Assembly (NCBI GenBank): GCA_041920275.1
Contig: JAYRSE010000027.1
Span: 1-40,142 of the forward strand
Length of the DNA: 40,142 bases
Direction of reading: 5' to 3'
Source: UBA12088 sp041920275
GTDB lineage: Bacteria; Patescibacteriota; Minisyncoccia; Phycocordibacterales; UBA12088
The notes under the pieces are model-generated. The model was not told the origin of the DNA, did not search any database, and was given only the letters and a program-made list of their open reading frames with translations. Positions 1 to 8,400 of this stretch are shown in pieces (within the stretch, counting starts at the first letter, position 1; each line of letters begins with the position of its first letter). The translations under genes were made by a program, and so were the position numbers.

Positions 1-1
1 C

Positions 2-346
2 GAGATCGAAGCGTACATAGAGAAGAACAAACACCTCCCCTGGCTCACCCCCCGTGGCAGCGGTGCCATGGGTATCACGGAGCGCTTGAACGAGGTCTTG
101 GAAGCGCTCGAAAACCTCTACCTCATCGCCTTCGACTTCGCAAAACGGCTGGTCGCGGTCGAAGAAGACATCGAGGAGGTAAAAGTCGAAACCGACGACC
201 GCATCACCACCCTTGAGGAACAGAACACCAAACAAGCCGCCGAAAACGCGAGGCAAGCCGCCGAGATCAAAGAACTCAAAGCCCAGAACTTGGAACTCTC
301 TAAAAAATTCGACACCCTCCTCAACACCCCCTCCGGCACAAAGTAA
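2..346 (+). CDS. C-terminal end of a tail-fibre-like coiled-coil protein (5' end outside window)
   Basis: The frame is open from the left edge, so this is the last 114 codons of a longer gene; the internal ATG at 68 is unlikely to be the start. The first visible residues (EIEAYIEKNKHLP) resemble the end of the intramolecular-chaperone/tail-fibre domain found at the C terminus of many phage-like and CPR surface proteins. It is followed by a helical segment with heptad-like E/K/L spacing and a Q/A/E-rich coiled coil (about residues 70-105), ending in a short polar tail. Being directly upstream of the pilus genes suggests a large cell-surface or adhesive protein. The family assignment rests on the short N-terminal motif plus the coiled coil and is moderate; most of the protein is not visible. 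Confidence 0.6.
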   Translation, partial: EIEAYIEKNKHLPWLTPRGSGAMGITERLNEVLEALENLYLIAFDFAKRLVAVEEDIEEVKVETDDRITTLEEQNTKQAAENARQAAEIKELKAQNLELSKKFDTLLNTPSGTK

Positions 347-380
347 CCCCGCGACCCCGCCCCCAAACACCCCGCCGTCA

Positions 381-478
381 TACAGAACTCGGGAGGTCTC
401 AACCATACAGGATCCGAGAGGTCACCACCATTCCCGACCGTACAGAATTCGGGAGGTGAAGCATACGGAATCGGTGCG
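381..478 (+). repeat. Imperfect 17-bp direct repeats with variable spacers
   Basis: Three copies of TACAGAAYTCGGGAGGT-like sequence begin at 381, 406 and 441, separated by 8 and 18 nt. A weaker fourth copy (TACGGAATCGG) begins at 464. The second copy differs at three positions. The segment 432-455 can also fold (TCCCGA / TCGGGA). The spacing is irregular, so this is not a CRISPR array. It fills the gap between the coiled-coil gene and pilB. Confidence 0.5.
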
Positions 479-532
479 CGATTCTACATGAGGATATGTT
501 GAAAAGCTGCTCGCACCAAGGGCACTTCACGG

Positions 533-538
533 TACAAT
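533..538 (+). promoter_or_regulatory. -10 element of the predicted pilB-cluster promoter
   Basis: TACAAT lies 6 nt before an ATG at 545, the same spacing seen at many other genes in this window. No good -35 is visible at 17 bp. It would start transcription at or next to the ATG of the 12-codon upstream ORF rather than at pilB itself. Confidence 0.5.
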
Positions 539-544
539 AGTCGT

Positions 545-583
545 ATGATCGCGTTGACATCACGCACCGATCTTTTGACCTGA
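545..583 (+). CDS. Predicted leaderless upstream ORF / leader peptide (12 aa) before pilB
   Basis: ATG at 545 opens a 12-codon frame (MIALTSRTDLLT) ending with TGA at 581-583, only 4 nt before the pilB ATG at 588. A -10 box (TACAAT, 533-538) sits 6 nt upstream of this ATG, so the predicted mRNA would begin at the small ORF. No Shine-Dalgarno is seen for either ORF. The peptide shows no recognised motif; a role in translational coupling to pilB is inference. The alternative is that 545-587 is simply the pilB leader. Confidence 0.35.
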   Translation: MIALTSRTDLLT

Positions 584-587
584 TCGT

Positions 588-2339
588 ATGAAAACGGACT
601 CCGTGCAGATAAAGAATTTCATACTCGACTCGGGCTTGGTGTCCCGCGCACAATTTGAGGACGCTGAAAAGAAGGCGCTCGAAAAGAACGTACAGCCGGA
701 GGACATCCTCCTCAATCAAGGGGTGCTCGACGAGGACGACCTGCGGCGCATCAAGGCGTACGTACTCGGTGTTCCCTTTGTGAATCTCACGAAAGAAAAG
801 ATCCCCTTCGAGGTATTGTCCCTCATACCTGAGCCGATCGCACGCACACACAACATCGTCGCGTACCGCAAGAACGAACGCGAGCTCGAGATAGCGATGC
901 TCGACGTGAACGACCTGCAGTCGATCGAGTTCATCAAAAAGGCGGTCGGTCTCAAGATATTGCCCCGCCTCACCAATGTGGAGAGCATCAAGCACGCGCT
1001 CATGCTCTACCAACGAACCCTGCGCGACGAGTTCGGCGACCTGATCAAGCAAGAGACCGCCTCGATCGACGCGATAGCGACCGAACTTGATGCGGATGTT
1101 TCCGAGACCGATCTGCGCAAGATCGCAGAAGACCTTCCGGTCGTTCGCGTCGTAAACGCACTGCTCCGTCACGCGATCATTCAAAACGCATCCGATATCC
1201 ACATCGAGCCGATGGAGAACGAGGTGCTGGTCCGATACCGCATCGATGGCATCCTGCATGATGCCATGACGCTCCCCAAAAGCGCCGCACCCTCGATCAC
1301 CGCGCGAATTAAAGTTCTCTCCTCGCTTAAGCTCGACGAGAAGCGTTTGCCGCAAGATGGCCGTTTCAAAATGGCGGTCGACAACGAGAAAGTGTCGTTC
1401 CGTGTATCGCTCCTGCCCACCTACTACGGCGAAAAGACGGTCATGCGTCTCCTGCGCGAGAACGGTGGGGGGTACTCGCTCGAATCACTTGGCTTCCATG
1501 GAGAGGCGCTCGAACGCCTTCACAAAGCGATGAAACAAACGACCGGCATGATCCTCACCACGGGACCCACGGGAAGCGGTAAGACGACCAGTCTATATAC
1601 AATACTCGACATCTTGAACACTCCCGACGTCAACATTTCGACCGTCGAGGACCCGATCGAGTACCAAATGGCGCGCATCAATCAAACACAGGTCCGTCCG
1701 GAGATCGGCTTCACGTTCGCCATGGGCCTACGTGCATTGGTGCGCCAAGACCCGGACATCATCATGGTCGGAGAGATCCGCGACACCGAGACCGCGAACC
1801 TCGCGGTGAATGCCGCACTTACCGGCCACCTGGTGCTCTCCACCCTGCACACGAACAGCGCTGCCGGCTGTGTTCCGCGTCTGTGCGACATGGGCACCGA
1901 ACCGTTCCTCCTCACGAGCACGATCCGTGTCGTGATAGGGCAACGATTGGTACGTCGACTCGGTCCGACCAATGAAAAGTACCGACTCTCAAAAGCGCAG
2001 ATCGCAGAACTCAAAGAATTCATCGATATCGATGCGGTACTTAACGCGCTTACAGTCGAGAACGTGCTCAAGCCGGGCACCCCCATCGAGGAGGTCGATT
2101 TCTACGCCCCGAAACCGAGCGAAGAGCTACCCGATGGCTACAAGGGCCGACTGGTCATCTGTGAGGTGCTGATGGTGTCCTCCGCCATACAGGAAATGAT
2201 ACTGGCGCGAGCGAGCAGTGAGAAGATCGAAAAGCAAGCACGCAAGGAAGGTATGCTGAGCATGGCGGAGGACGGGCTTTTCAAAGCCGCACAAGGACAC
2301 ACCACCATCGAGGAAGTGTTGCGTGTGGTGCGTGAGTAG
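588..2339 (+). CDS. pilB: Type IV pilus assembly ATPase PilB (GspE/PulE family)
   Basis: Cytoplasmic hexameric ATPase that powers pilus extension. The 583-aa protein has an N-terminal T2SSE_N-type domain (about 1-150) followed by the RecA-like motor: Walker A GPTGSGKT at about 326-333, Walker B DPDIIMVGE at about 389-397, and the His box GHLVLSTLHTN at about 411-421. The zinc-binding tetracysteine insertion of many GspE/PilB proteins is absent: the usual CPxC is LGPTNEKY here and no CxxC pairs follow. Only one gene for a pilus motor is present in the window; no pilT retraction ATPase is seen. The start at 588 follows a 12-codon upstream ORF and lacks a Shine-Dalgarno. The first gene of a same-strand cluster with pilC and three pilin-like genes. 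Confidence 0.95.
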   Translation: MKTDSVQIKNFILDSGLVSRAQFEDAEKKALEKNVQPEDILLNQGVLDEDDLRRIKAYVLGVPFVNLTKEKIPFEVLSLIPEPIARTHNIVAYRKNERELEIAMLDVNDLQSIEFIKKAVGLKILPRLTNVESIKHALMLYQRTLRDEFGDLIKQETASIDAIATELDADVSETDLRKIAEDLPVVRVVNALLRHAIIQNASDIHIEPMENEVLVRYRIDGILHDAMTLPKSAAPSITARIKVLSSLKLDEKRLPQDGRFKMAVDNEKVSFRVSLLPTYYGEKTVMRLLRENGGGYSLESLGFHGEALERLHKAMKQTTGMILTTGPTGSGKTTSLYTILDILNTPDVNISTVEDPIEYQMARINQTQVRPEIGFTFAMGLRALVRQDPDIIMVGEIRDTETANLAVNAALTGHLVLSTLHTNSAAGCVPRLCDMGTEPFLLTSTIRVVIGQRLVRRLGPTNEKYRLSKAQIAELKEFIDIDAVLNALTVENVLKPGTPIEEVDFYAPKPSEELPDGYKGRLVICEVLMVSSAIQEMILARASSEKIEKQARKEGMLSMAEDGLFKAAQGHTTIEEVLRVVRE

Positions 2340-2396
2340 TCATGATCACCCGCACGCATTCATTCCACAAGGTACCGACATTCTTCGAAGAATCCC

Positions 2397-3617
2397 ATGC
2401 CAAAATTCACTTACAAAGCGCTCCGCAAGGAGGATAACACCACCTTCGAGGCCACGGTGGAGGCGAAGGACCGCTTCGAGGTGTACTCGATCGTACGTAA
2501 AGAAGGAGCACAGGTGCTTTCCGTACACGAATCATCCAAAGGCGGCTCGCTCGGCTCGATCGATCTTGGCAAGCTGTTCGGTCGGGTGAACGGCATGGAT
2601 CGAGTACTCATCACCCGCAACTTGGGTGCAATGCTCCGTGCGGGCCTTACGGTCACCCGGGCGCTCTCGGTCATCGAGCGCCAGACCCGCAAAACGAAGC
2701 TCAAAGAAATACTCCACGCAATGAACGCCGACATTGAGAAGGGTGCGCAGCTTTCCGATGCGATGAAAAAGCACCCCAAGGCGTTTCCAAGCATTGTGAC
2801 CGCGATGGTGCGGGCGGGAGAAGAATCGGGTACGCTCTCGGACACCTTGCGCACCATCTCGGAGCAGCTCGAGCAAAGCGTGGAACTGCAAAAGAAAGTG
2901 AAGGGTGCCATGCTCTACCCTTCGATCATCATTTCGGTACTCCTCATCATCGGTGCGCTCATGCTCATCTTTATCGTCCCCACCCTCACGAGCACTTTCG
3001 CGGGCATGGGGGTCGAGCTGCCCGCAAGCACCAAGTTCGTCATCGCCCTCAGTGATTTTGTCATCGCACACACCCTGCTCGCTTTGGTACTCCTCGTTGC
3101 GGCTATCGTCGGGTGTGTGATGGCGCTCCGTACCCCCGCCGGCAAACATGCATTCGAAGCGCTGTTCCTGAAGGTTCCCATACTTGGCGTGCTCATGAAG
3201 GAAGTGAACAGTGCCCGCACGGGACGTACCCTGTCTTCACTGCTCTCCTCGGGCGTCAACATGCTGCAAGCGATCGAAATAACCTGCGACGTGGTGCAGA
3301 ACACCCACTACCGCACGGTCTTGGCGCAGGCACAAGAACAAGTGCAGCAAGGTAAGCCCCTCGCGGAAGTGTTCACCCGGGCGGAAAAACTCTACCCGCC
3401 GCTCGTGGGCGAGCTCATTGCGGTCGGCGAAGAAACGGGCGCCCTGCCCGACATGCTCAAAGAGGTCGCGGAATACTACGAGCGCGAGGTATCCATGAAG
3501 ACCAAGAACATGTCGACCATCATCGAGCCGTTCCTGATGCTCATCATCGGTGGTGCGGTGGGCTTTTTCGCGGTGTCGATGATCAGCCCCATCTACAGCA
3601 TCACCTCTTCAATGTAG
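2397..3617 (+). CDS. pilC: Type IV pilus inner-membrane platform protein PilC (GspF family)
   Basis: Polytopic platform protein that couples PilB to pilin insertion. The 406-aa length is typical. Two GspF (T2SSF) domains are visible (about 70-195 and 270-395), each with the GxxLxxxL and F/YPxxV...GExTGxL signatures (for example AFPSIVTAMVRAGEESGTL and YPPLVGELIAVGEETGAL). Three hydrophobic segments lie near residues 170-195, 220-245 and 375-400. It follows pilB by 57 nt; the gap holds a 12-bp palindrome (TTCTTCGAAGAA, 2381-2392) just before the ATG and no Shine-Dalgarno. Co-transcription with pilB is likely. Confidence 0.95.
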   Translation: MPKFTYKALRKEDNTTFEATVEAKDRFEVYSIVRKEGAQVLSVHESSKGGSLGSIDLGKLFGRVNGMDRVLITRNLGAMLRAGLTVTRALSVIERQTRKTKLKEILHAMNADIEKGAQLSDAMKKHPKAFPSIVTAMVRAGEESGTLSDTLRTISEQLEQSVELQKKVKGAMLYPSIIISVLLIIGALMLIFIVPTLTSTFAGMGVELPASTKFVIALSDFVIAHTLLALVLLVAAIVGCVMALRTPAGKHAFEALFLKVPILGVLMKEVNSARTGRTLSSLLSSGVNMLQAIEITCDVVQNTHYRTVLAQAQEQVQQGKPLAEVFTRAEKLYPPLVGELIAVGEETGALPDMLKEVAEYYEREVSMKTKNMSTIIEPFLMLIIGGAVGFFAVSMISPIYSITSSM

Positions 3618-3641
3618 TGTAACCAACAATACAAGTGCATC

Positions 3642-5354
3642 ATGCATCAGCAAGTACACACACGAGGCACAACCCTGGTGGAAACAATTATCGGCGTCAG
3701 TGTGATGCTGATCGTCTTTGGTGCGTTTTTTCTCGTGGCGACCTCGTTTCTCCGCCTTTCCGATTCGAACAAACAGCAGGCGGTGGCGCGTCTCATCGCC
3801 ACGGAATACATTGAACGCATACGAACACTCCCATACGATTCAGTGGGGACAATCAACGGACTACCGTATGGTGAATTGCCGCAGACGCAGTACATTTCTC
3901 GCGATGGAAAGGCATACTACGTACGTACGTTCATTCAGTACGTTGATGATCCCGCAGACGGTCTCGGTGCAGCGGATGCGCTTGCGGCGGACTACAAGCG
4001 GATCAAAGTGGAGGTGCAGTACACCGCGTATTCGGCCACATCATCACTCTCATTTGTAACCACCGTTGCGCCAAAGTCACAGGAATCGCTTGTCGGCGCC
4101 GGCATCCTACGCATAAACGTGCTTGATGCGGCCAACAATCCCGTCCCTTCCGCAACGGTTCACGTTCTCAACACCACCGTAGCGACATCGGTCGACATCA
4201 CTACGTTTACGAATGCAAGCGGGACGGTCTCTTTTCCCGGCGCATGGACCGGCGCGGGATATGAAGTTGAGGTGAGTAAAATGCACTATTCGAGTGCGGG
4301 AACGTACACGAGTAGTGCCGCGAACCCCAACCCCGACCCGTCACCTTTGACAGTCGGAGAAAACAGTACAACGGAGATATTTTTCAAAATAGACAGACTG
4401 TCCACCTTATCAATATCGACCCGAGTGCATCCGCAACATGGTTCAACACCGGACGACTTTTTGGATGAAAGCGGTCTCGCGGTACGGACAGATACGGCGG
4501 TAACGGGAGGCGCACTGCAGCTTGATGGCACGCCGGGTACGTATCCCGCAGCCGGCAATGCGGTATCGCTCCCCTTCTCTCCGGCTTCGCTCGACTCATG
4601 GAGCCTTTTCCACGCGGATACAACGGTTCCTCCATCAACAGACGTGCGCTTCAGATTCGAGTACGAAAATGGCGGTGTCTTTGAGCCGATCCCCGAAAGC
4701 GACCTTCCCGGAAACACCACCGGATTCACCGGCGAACCGATGTACCTTGGCAACCTGGATTCCGCTACGTACGGCTCGCTACGGGTCATCGCATCACTTG
4801 CAAGCTCTGACCCATTGGTAACTCCGTCTGTCAATGCGTGGCGGATATCGTACCGACATGTGGATGCGCCACACACGGGGCTTCCCGTCGCCGTACGTGG
4901 CACAAAAACGATCGGTATGGGCCCCGTGTATAAGTACGATATTTCGCATGTGACGAACGCGAGCGGTATGATAACTTTGTCCGATATGGAGTTTGATGAG
5001 TACACTATTACTCCCTCAGGCACCACCGTTGTTGACACATGTCCCTTGTCGCCTGTGAACCTTACACCGAACTCTACGCTCTCCGTACACTTTACGACTG
5101 TCACCCCGACCGCGTATTCATATCGAGTCGCCATTCTCACTCCCGACGGTTCGGCTGTAGAAAACGCTGAGGTGGTACTCAAGGGAGGAGTGGAAGAGGT
5201 TACCGCTCTTAGCACTACGTGCGGTATTGCGTACGCAGACGGGCTTTCCCTCGGCACGTACACCATTTCCGTTACCGCTCCGGGCTACGCAGCCACCACA
5301 ACCTCGCGCACAATCTCAGGCGCCGTGGAAGACGTGCTCACACTCACACCATGA
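3642..5354 (+). CDS. Large PilV-like pilin with carboxypeptidase-regulatory-like repeats
   Basis: The N terminus carries a class III prepilin signal: short basic leader, cleavage after Gly in RG|TTLVETIIG, Glu at +5, then a 20-residue hydrophobic helix. After a pilin-like head (to about residue 140), the remainder (to 570 aa) is a series of beta-rich modules. At least three look like carboxypeptidase regulatory (CarboxypepD_reg/Ig-like) domains, seen as G-I-L-R-I-N-V-x-D...N-P-V-P-S-A-T-V, T-N-A-S-G and Y-x-I-x-V-x-x-x-G-Y patterns. It is far larger than minor pilins of model organisms. It probably sits at the pilus tip as an adhesin; this role is inferred from architecture. Base composition is somewhat AT-richer than the neighbouring motor genes. 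The stop overlaps the next start (ATGA, 5351-5354), implying translational coupling. Confidence 0.75.
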   Translation: MHQQVHTRGTTLVETIIGVSVMLIVFGAFFLVATSFLRLSDSNKQQAVARLIATEYIERIRTLPYDSVGTINGLPYGELPQTQYISRDGKAYYVRTFIQYVDDPADGLGAADALAADYKRIKVEVQYTAYSATSSLSFVTTVAPKSQESLVGAGILRINVLDAANNPVPSATVHVLNTTVATSVDITTFTNASGTVSFPGAWTGAGYEVEVSKMHYSSAGTYTSSAANPNPDPSPLTVGENSTTEIFFKIDRLSTLSISTRVHPQHGSTPDDFLDESGLAVRTDTAVTGGALQLDGTPGTYPAAGNAVSLPFSPASLDSWSLFHADTTVPPSTDVRFRFEYENGGVFEPIPESDLPGNTTGFTGEPMYLGNLDSATYGSLRVIASLASSDPLVTPSVNAWRISYRHVDAPHTGLPVAVRGTKTIGMGPVYKYDISHVTNASGMITLSDMEFDEYTITPSGTTVVDTCPLSPVNLTPNSTLSVHFTTVTPTAYSYRVAILTPDGSAVENAEVVLKGGVEEVTALSTTCGIAYADGLSLGTYTISVTAPGYAATTTSRTISGAVEDVLTLTP

Positions 5355-5980
5355 GTCACTCCCTGCCCAACATGCATTCATCACAGCGCAAGGGGGCGCG
5401 TGCATACACACTCATTGAAGTGTTGGTCGTGATCGCCATCATTCTTCTGATCTTACCGGTGCTGTACGCCTCCATTGATGCGCTTTATGACGCACATGCA
5501 ACCAGTTTCGCGACCTCGCTTGCACTCACGAACGCAACAAAAGCGACAGACGCGATTATTCGAGATGTGCGTTCGTCTGTGTATGGCGAGGACGGTTCCC
5601 TACCGATCGTCTCATTCGGAACAAGCAGCGTGACATTTTTCACTGACACCGATATGGACGGAAGGGTGGAACGAGTGCGGTACTTCCTAACCGATACCAC
5701 ACTCAGTAAAGGAGTCATCGAGCCGACAAGCACGTCAAGTTACCCGCTTGGTACGGAAGTGATCGCCGTGCTTGGCGAAAACATTATGAATGGGGAGACC
5801 GCCACCCCCTTGTTTCGATATTATTCCGCCACAAGCACCGAGATCACCACCACTTCCAACATCTTGTCGATTCGCCGCATAGAAACAACGATACAAGCAC
5901 GCTCAATATTTCGCCTTCAAACACGCGACGTGTCGGTCACCTCTTCAGCATCTATTCGCAACCTTAAAAACACATACTGA
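5351..5980 (+). CDS. PilW/GspJ-like minor pseudopilin
   Basis: A 209-aa protein starting at the ATG that overlaps the previous stop (ATGA). The N terminus has a basic stretch then AYTLIEVLVVIAIILLILPVLY, i.e. a prepilin helix with Glu at +5. The residue before the predicted cleavage site is Ala rather than the usual Gly (a Gly sits at -4), which is tolerated by some prepilin peptidases but uncommon. The rest is a globular domain with repeated T/S-rich strands and a D-x-D-x-D-G-R element (about residue 100), as in minor pilins. An internal ATG at 5372 would shorten the leader by seven residues. Confidence 0.75.
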   Translation: MSHSLPNMHSSQRKGARAYTLIEVLVVIAIILLILPVLYASIDALYDAHATSFATSLALTNATKATDAIIRDVRSSVYGEDGSLPIVSFGTSSVTFFTDTDMDGRVERVRYFLTDTTLSKGVIEPTSTSSYPLGTEVIAVLGENIMNGETATPLFRYYSATSTEITTTSNILSIRRIETTIQARSIFRLQTRDVSVTSSASIRNLKNTY

Positions 5981-5985
5981 CGACT

Positions 5986-7437
5986 ATGCCGAAAGCAACG
6001 ACCCGGAACAACGCAAACGACCATCGTGCCACGGGCAGTATCTTGATAATCACCCTAATGAGCATCGGGATATTCGGCATGTTATTTTCTTCGCTTTTCG
6101 ACTACCTCATTACGCACTATAGTTATCTGAAAACAAGAACCGCCAGTGAGTACGCCCTTCAGGTGGCGGAAGCGGGCATAGAGTACTATCGATGGCACCT
6201 CGCACATTGGCCGGATGATCTCACCAACGGTACGGGGGCGCCGGGTCCCTACGTGCATACATATGAAGATCCTGAGAGTGGTCCGGTGGGTCAATTCTCT
6301 CTTGAGATAGGAGGAAGTGTCCTGTGCGGCAAAACGCAAGTGATTATCGCAACATCAACCGGGTGGACGCTTGATCACCCAGAACTCACGCGAACAATCG
6401 TGGTAGAGATCGCCCGACCGACGGTTGCGGATTACTCGTACATCGTTAACAGCCATGTGTACGCGGGTGCATCGCGGGTAATTGTCGGCCCGTACCATAG
6501 CAACGGGGTTGTGCGCATGGATGGAGATAACAGAAGTGCGGTCACCAGTGCCGTGAACACCTACTCGTGTGCCGATGCGGGGCTGGGTGGTTGCGCGGGA
6601 ACGGTCAACGGTGTGTATGGTGCCGGTACGCACCCCGAATGGTGGAGAAGGTCGCAACCCACCATACCGTTCAGTAACTTTGACGTAAATTTTGATACAA
6701 TCGAGCAAGTGGCGCAAACACAAGGAGTATACCTTGGCAAGATCTCCAACGACACGACACTATGGGGGTACTACCTTGAACTCCGGAACGATCGTTCGGT
6801 TGACATCTATCGTGTCACAAACCGCTGGGCAAACATTACCAGCACCTTGCCAAACGGTACCACGACCATTGATCTTCCCGAGCTCGCGGGTAACATAAAC
6901 GACTACCGGACATTTCTCCGGAACGAACCGTTACCTTCCACCTGTCCGCTCATCTACGTTTCCGACCGCACATGGCTCTCTGGTACGGTATCCGGCAAGG
7001 TGACTATTATCGCGAACTCAACAACGTCCGCAAGCGTCGATCTTTTTCTGCAGAATAACCTCACATACTCAACCACGACAGGTACCGACGGTTTGACCGT
7101 GCTTGCGGAGCGCCACCTCCTTATTCCTCTCTATGTACCAAACAACATGGTACTGAGTGGAATATTCTTCGCGCAAAAAGGTTCCTACGGGAGAAATTAT
7201 TATCCAAATGTTGGAGTTACGTATAACGGCTATCGGCAACGTGCTTCACTGACCACAAACGGTACGGTCGTTTCAAATTGGCGCACCGGCACCTCATGGA
7301 CGGGAGGCACACCAAATCCGCAGGGGTTTGTCACACGAAATGATAACTACGATCGTACGCTCGCAAAAAATCCCCCGCCGTTGACTCCCTACACCTCGCC
7401 GGATTTTCGGTACATCTCGTGGAGAGAGGTCAGGTAG
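5986..7437 (+). CDS. PilX-like pilus assembly protein
   Basis: A 483-aa protein following the previous gene by 5 nt. Its N terminus (TGSILIITLMSIGIFGMLF) resembles the PilX/GspK type: basic region, Gly before a hydrophobic helix and no Glu at +5. The downstream E-Y-A-L-Q-V-A-E-A-G-I-E-Y segment (about 57-69) matches the conserved A-x-x-A-E-A-G motif of PilX N-terminal domains. The large C-terminal part is unassigned beta-rich sequence, with several VxVxG-type strands reminiscent of polymer-forming/bactofilin-like exported domains. Last gene of the pilin cluster; convergent with the next gene on the minus strand. Confidence 0.7.
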   Translation: MPKATTRNNANDHRATGSILIITLMSIGIFGMLFSSLFDYLITHYSYLKTRTASEYALQVAEAGIEYYRWHLAHWPDDLTNGTGAPGPYVHTYEDPESGPVGQFSLEIGGSVLCGKTQVIIATSTGWTLDHPELTRTIVVEIARPTVADYSYIVNSHVYAGASRVIVGPYHSNGVVRMDGDNRSAVTSAVNTYSCADAGLGGCAGTVNGVYGAGTHPEWWRRSQPTIPFSNFDVNFDTIEQVAQTQGVYLGKISNDTTLWGYYLELRNDRSVDIYRVTNRWANITSTLPNGTTTIDLPELAGNINDYRTFLRNEPLPSTCPLIYVSDRTWLSGTVSGKVTIIANSTTSASVDLFLQNNLTYSTTTGTDGLTVLAERHLLIPLYVPNNMVLSGIFFAQKGSYGRNYYPNVGVTYNGYRQRASLTTNGTVVSNWRTGTSWTGGTPNPQGFVTRNDNYDRTLAKNPPPLTPYTSPDFRYISWREVR

Positions 7438-7479
7438 TGGTCGCGTTGCCTCGCAAGCGTACCCTTTCACACCCCATGC

Positions 7480-8028
7480 TCACGCACGCTTGAGCTCCAT
7501 GGCCCGCAACATGAGGTCTTTCACCTCCTCAGGAAACGGCACCTGCTTCATGACGAGGTCCCTTGAAACACTCGCCGTCTGTATGCGCACATCACCGAAG
7601 GAAAGCCACATGGCGAAGAGGCCGTTGCTGCCGCTTGTCACATCCTGAATACGGTCGAGCGGAAAGTTCGATACCTGCCGCACGAAGAACCCCTTTTGCT
7701 CCACATCGATGATCCGCCTGTTGGTGATGACCCACACATCGAGCCAGTGATCGCTCCATGCCGCAAAGAACTGCGACCAGAGCACGAGCCCGACGCACGC
7801 GAGGACGTACACCGTGAGCGCGTATGCGTGATCGGCGAGGACGGAGCGGCTCGACACCAGTATTTCGGTGAAGAGAGAGACCATGACCATACATACGAGG
7901 AACAGCGTGATGTCAAAGACCGCAACGAGCGCGATATGGAACCAATGCCTCCGTACGGTAAGCAACACCTCCTCCCCCTCTTCGAACTGTATCGCGCGGA
8001 TGTTCATATGGTAAAAGAAGTGCTGCAT
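7480..8028 (-). CDS. Membrane protein with bacterial PH (YdbS/bPH2-like) domain
   Basis: 182 aa. Residues 1-30 are cytosolic (FEEGEEVLLTVRRHW), followed by two transmembrane helices (about 32-55 and 70-95). A C-terminal domain then has W-V-I-T-N-R-R-I-I-D-V-E-Q-K-G-F-F and the P-L-D-R-I-Q-D-V pattern typical of bacterial PH-like YdbS/YdbT proteins. The exact role is unknown; such proteins are membrane-associated and common in CPR genomes. The next minus-strand gene ends 8 nt upstream, so the two may be co-transcribed. Confidence 0.75.
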   Translation of the reverse strand: MQHFFYHMNIRAIQFEEGEEVLLTVRRHWFHIALVAVFDITLFLVCMVMVSLFTEILVSSRSVLADHAYALTVYVLACVGLVLWSQFFAAWSDHWLDVWVITNRRIIDVEQKGFFVRQVSNFPLDRIQDVTSGSNGLFAMWLSFGDVRIQTASVSRDLVMKQVPFPEEVKDLMLRAMELKRA

Positions 8029-8035
8029 GAATGAT

Positions 8036-8266
8036 CTACACGCCGTACCACAGTGCGGCGAGCGCCATCACACCAAGGAGTGCAACGCCCACTCCCAAGT
8101 ACACCGCCATGTTCGCGGTCGTGGTGAACTTTCCGGTCGAGTACTCCCTCCAGTGCCAGAGCATGATCGCACTGAACACGCAGAAGACGATGCAGGCGAG
8201 CGCGAACACGATCCACAGCACGGAGGAAACGGGAAGCGCACCGAAGTTCGGTGTGAACGGGGTCAT
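8036..8266 (-). CDS. Small hypothetical membrane protein (76 aa)
   Basis: Two hydrophobic helices (about 13-36 and 52-75) separated by a short basic loop (HWREYSTGKF). No family is recognised. The ATG at 8266 was chosen because the upstream in-frame sequence (to 8338) reads through poorly conserved, Cys/His-rich codons. A -10-like TACACT lies 8 nt before this ATG on the minus strand. It precedes the PH-domain gene by 7 nt and is probably in the same transcript. Confidence 0.55.
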   Translation of the reverse strand: MTPFTPNFGALPVSSVLWIVFALACIVFCVFSAIMLWHWREYSTGKFTTTANMAVYLGVGVALLGVMALAALWYGV

Positions 8267-8387
8267 ACGGGATAAGTGTACCATGGACCGATGATGCTTC
8301 GCAGGGTATTCGCACACAGCGCCAACGAATACCCGCACATGCTCTCCGGGTGATGCGAGGACACTTCCCCGCGCGAGGGGACGGCGG

Positions 8388-8393
8388 TATACT
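8388..8393 (+). promoter_or_regulatory. -10 element of the slipin gene (leaderless promoter)
   Basis: TATACT ends 7 nt before the ATG at 8401; no Shine-Dalgarno lies between. Transcription is predicted to begin at or immediately before the start codon. Confidence 0.6.
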
Positions 8394-8400
8394 GCATGGT

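Noticed and set aside
381..478. CRISPR-like array
   Set aside because: Repeats are too few, spacers are 8-18 nt and irregular, and no cas gene is near.
554..559. TTGACA as a -35 box for pilB
   Set aside because: No -10-like hexamer lies 15-19 bp downstream; the sequence is inside the small upstream ORF.
8350..8400. Upstream GTG start for the slipin gene
   Set aside because: The added residues are not slipin-like and the -10 box lies between this GTG and the ATG at 8401.
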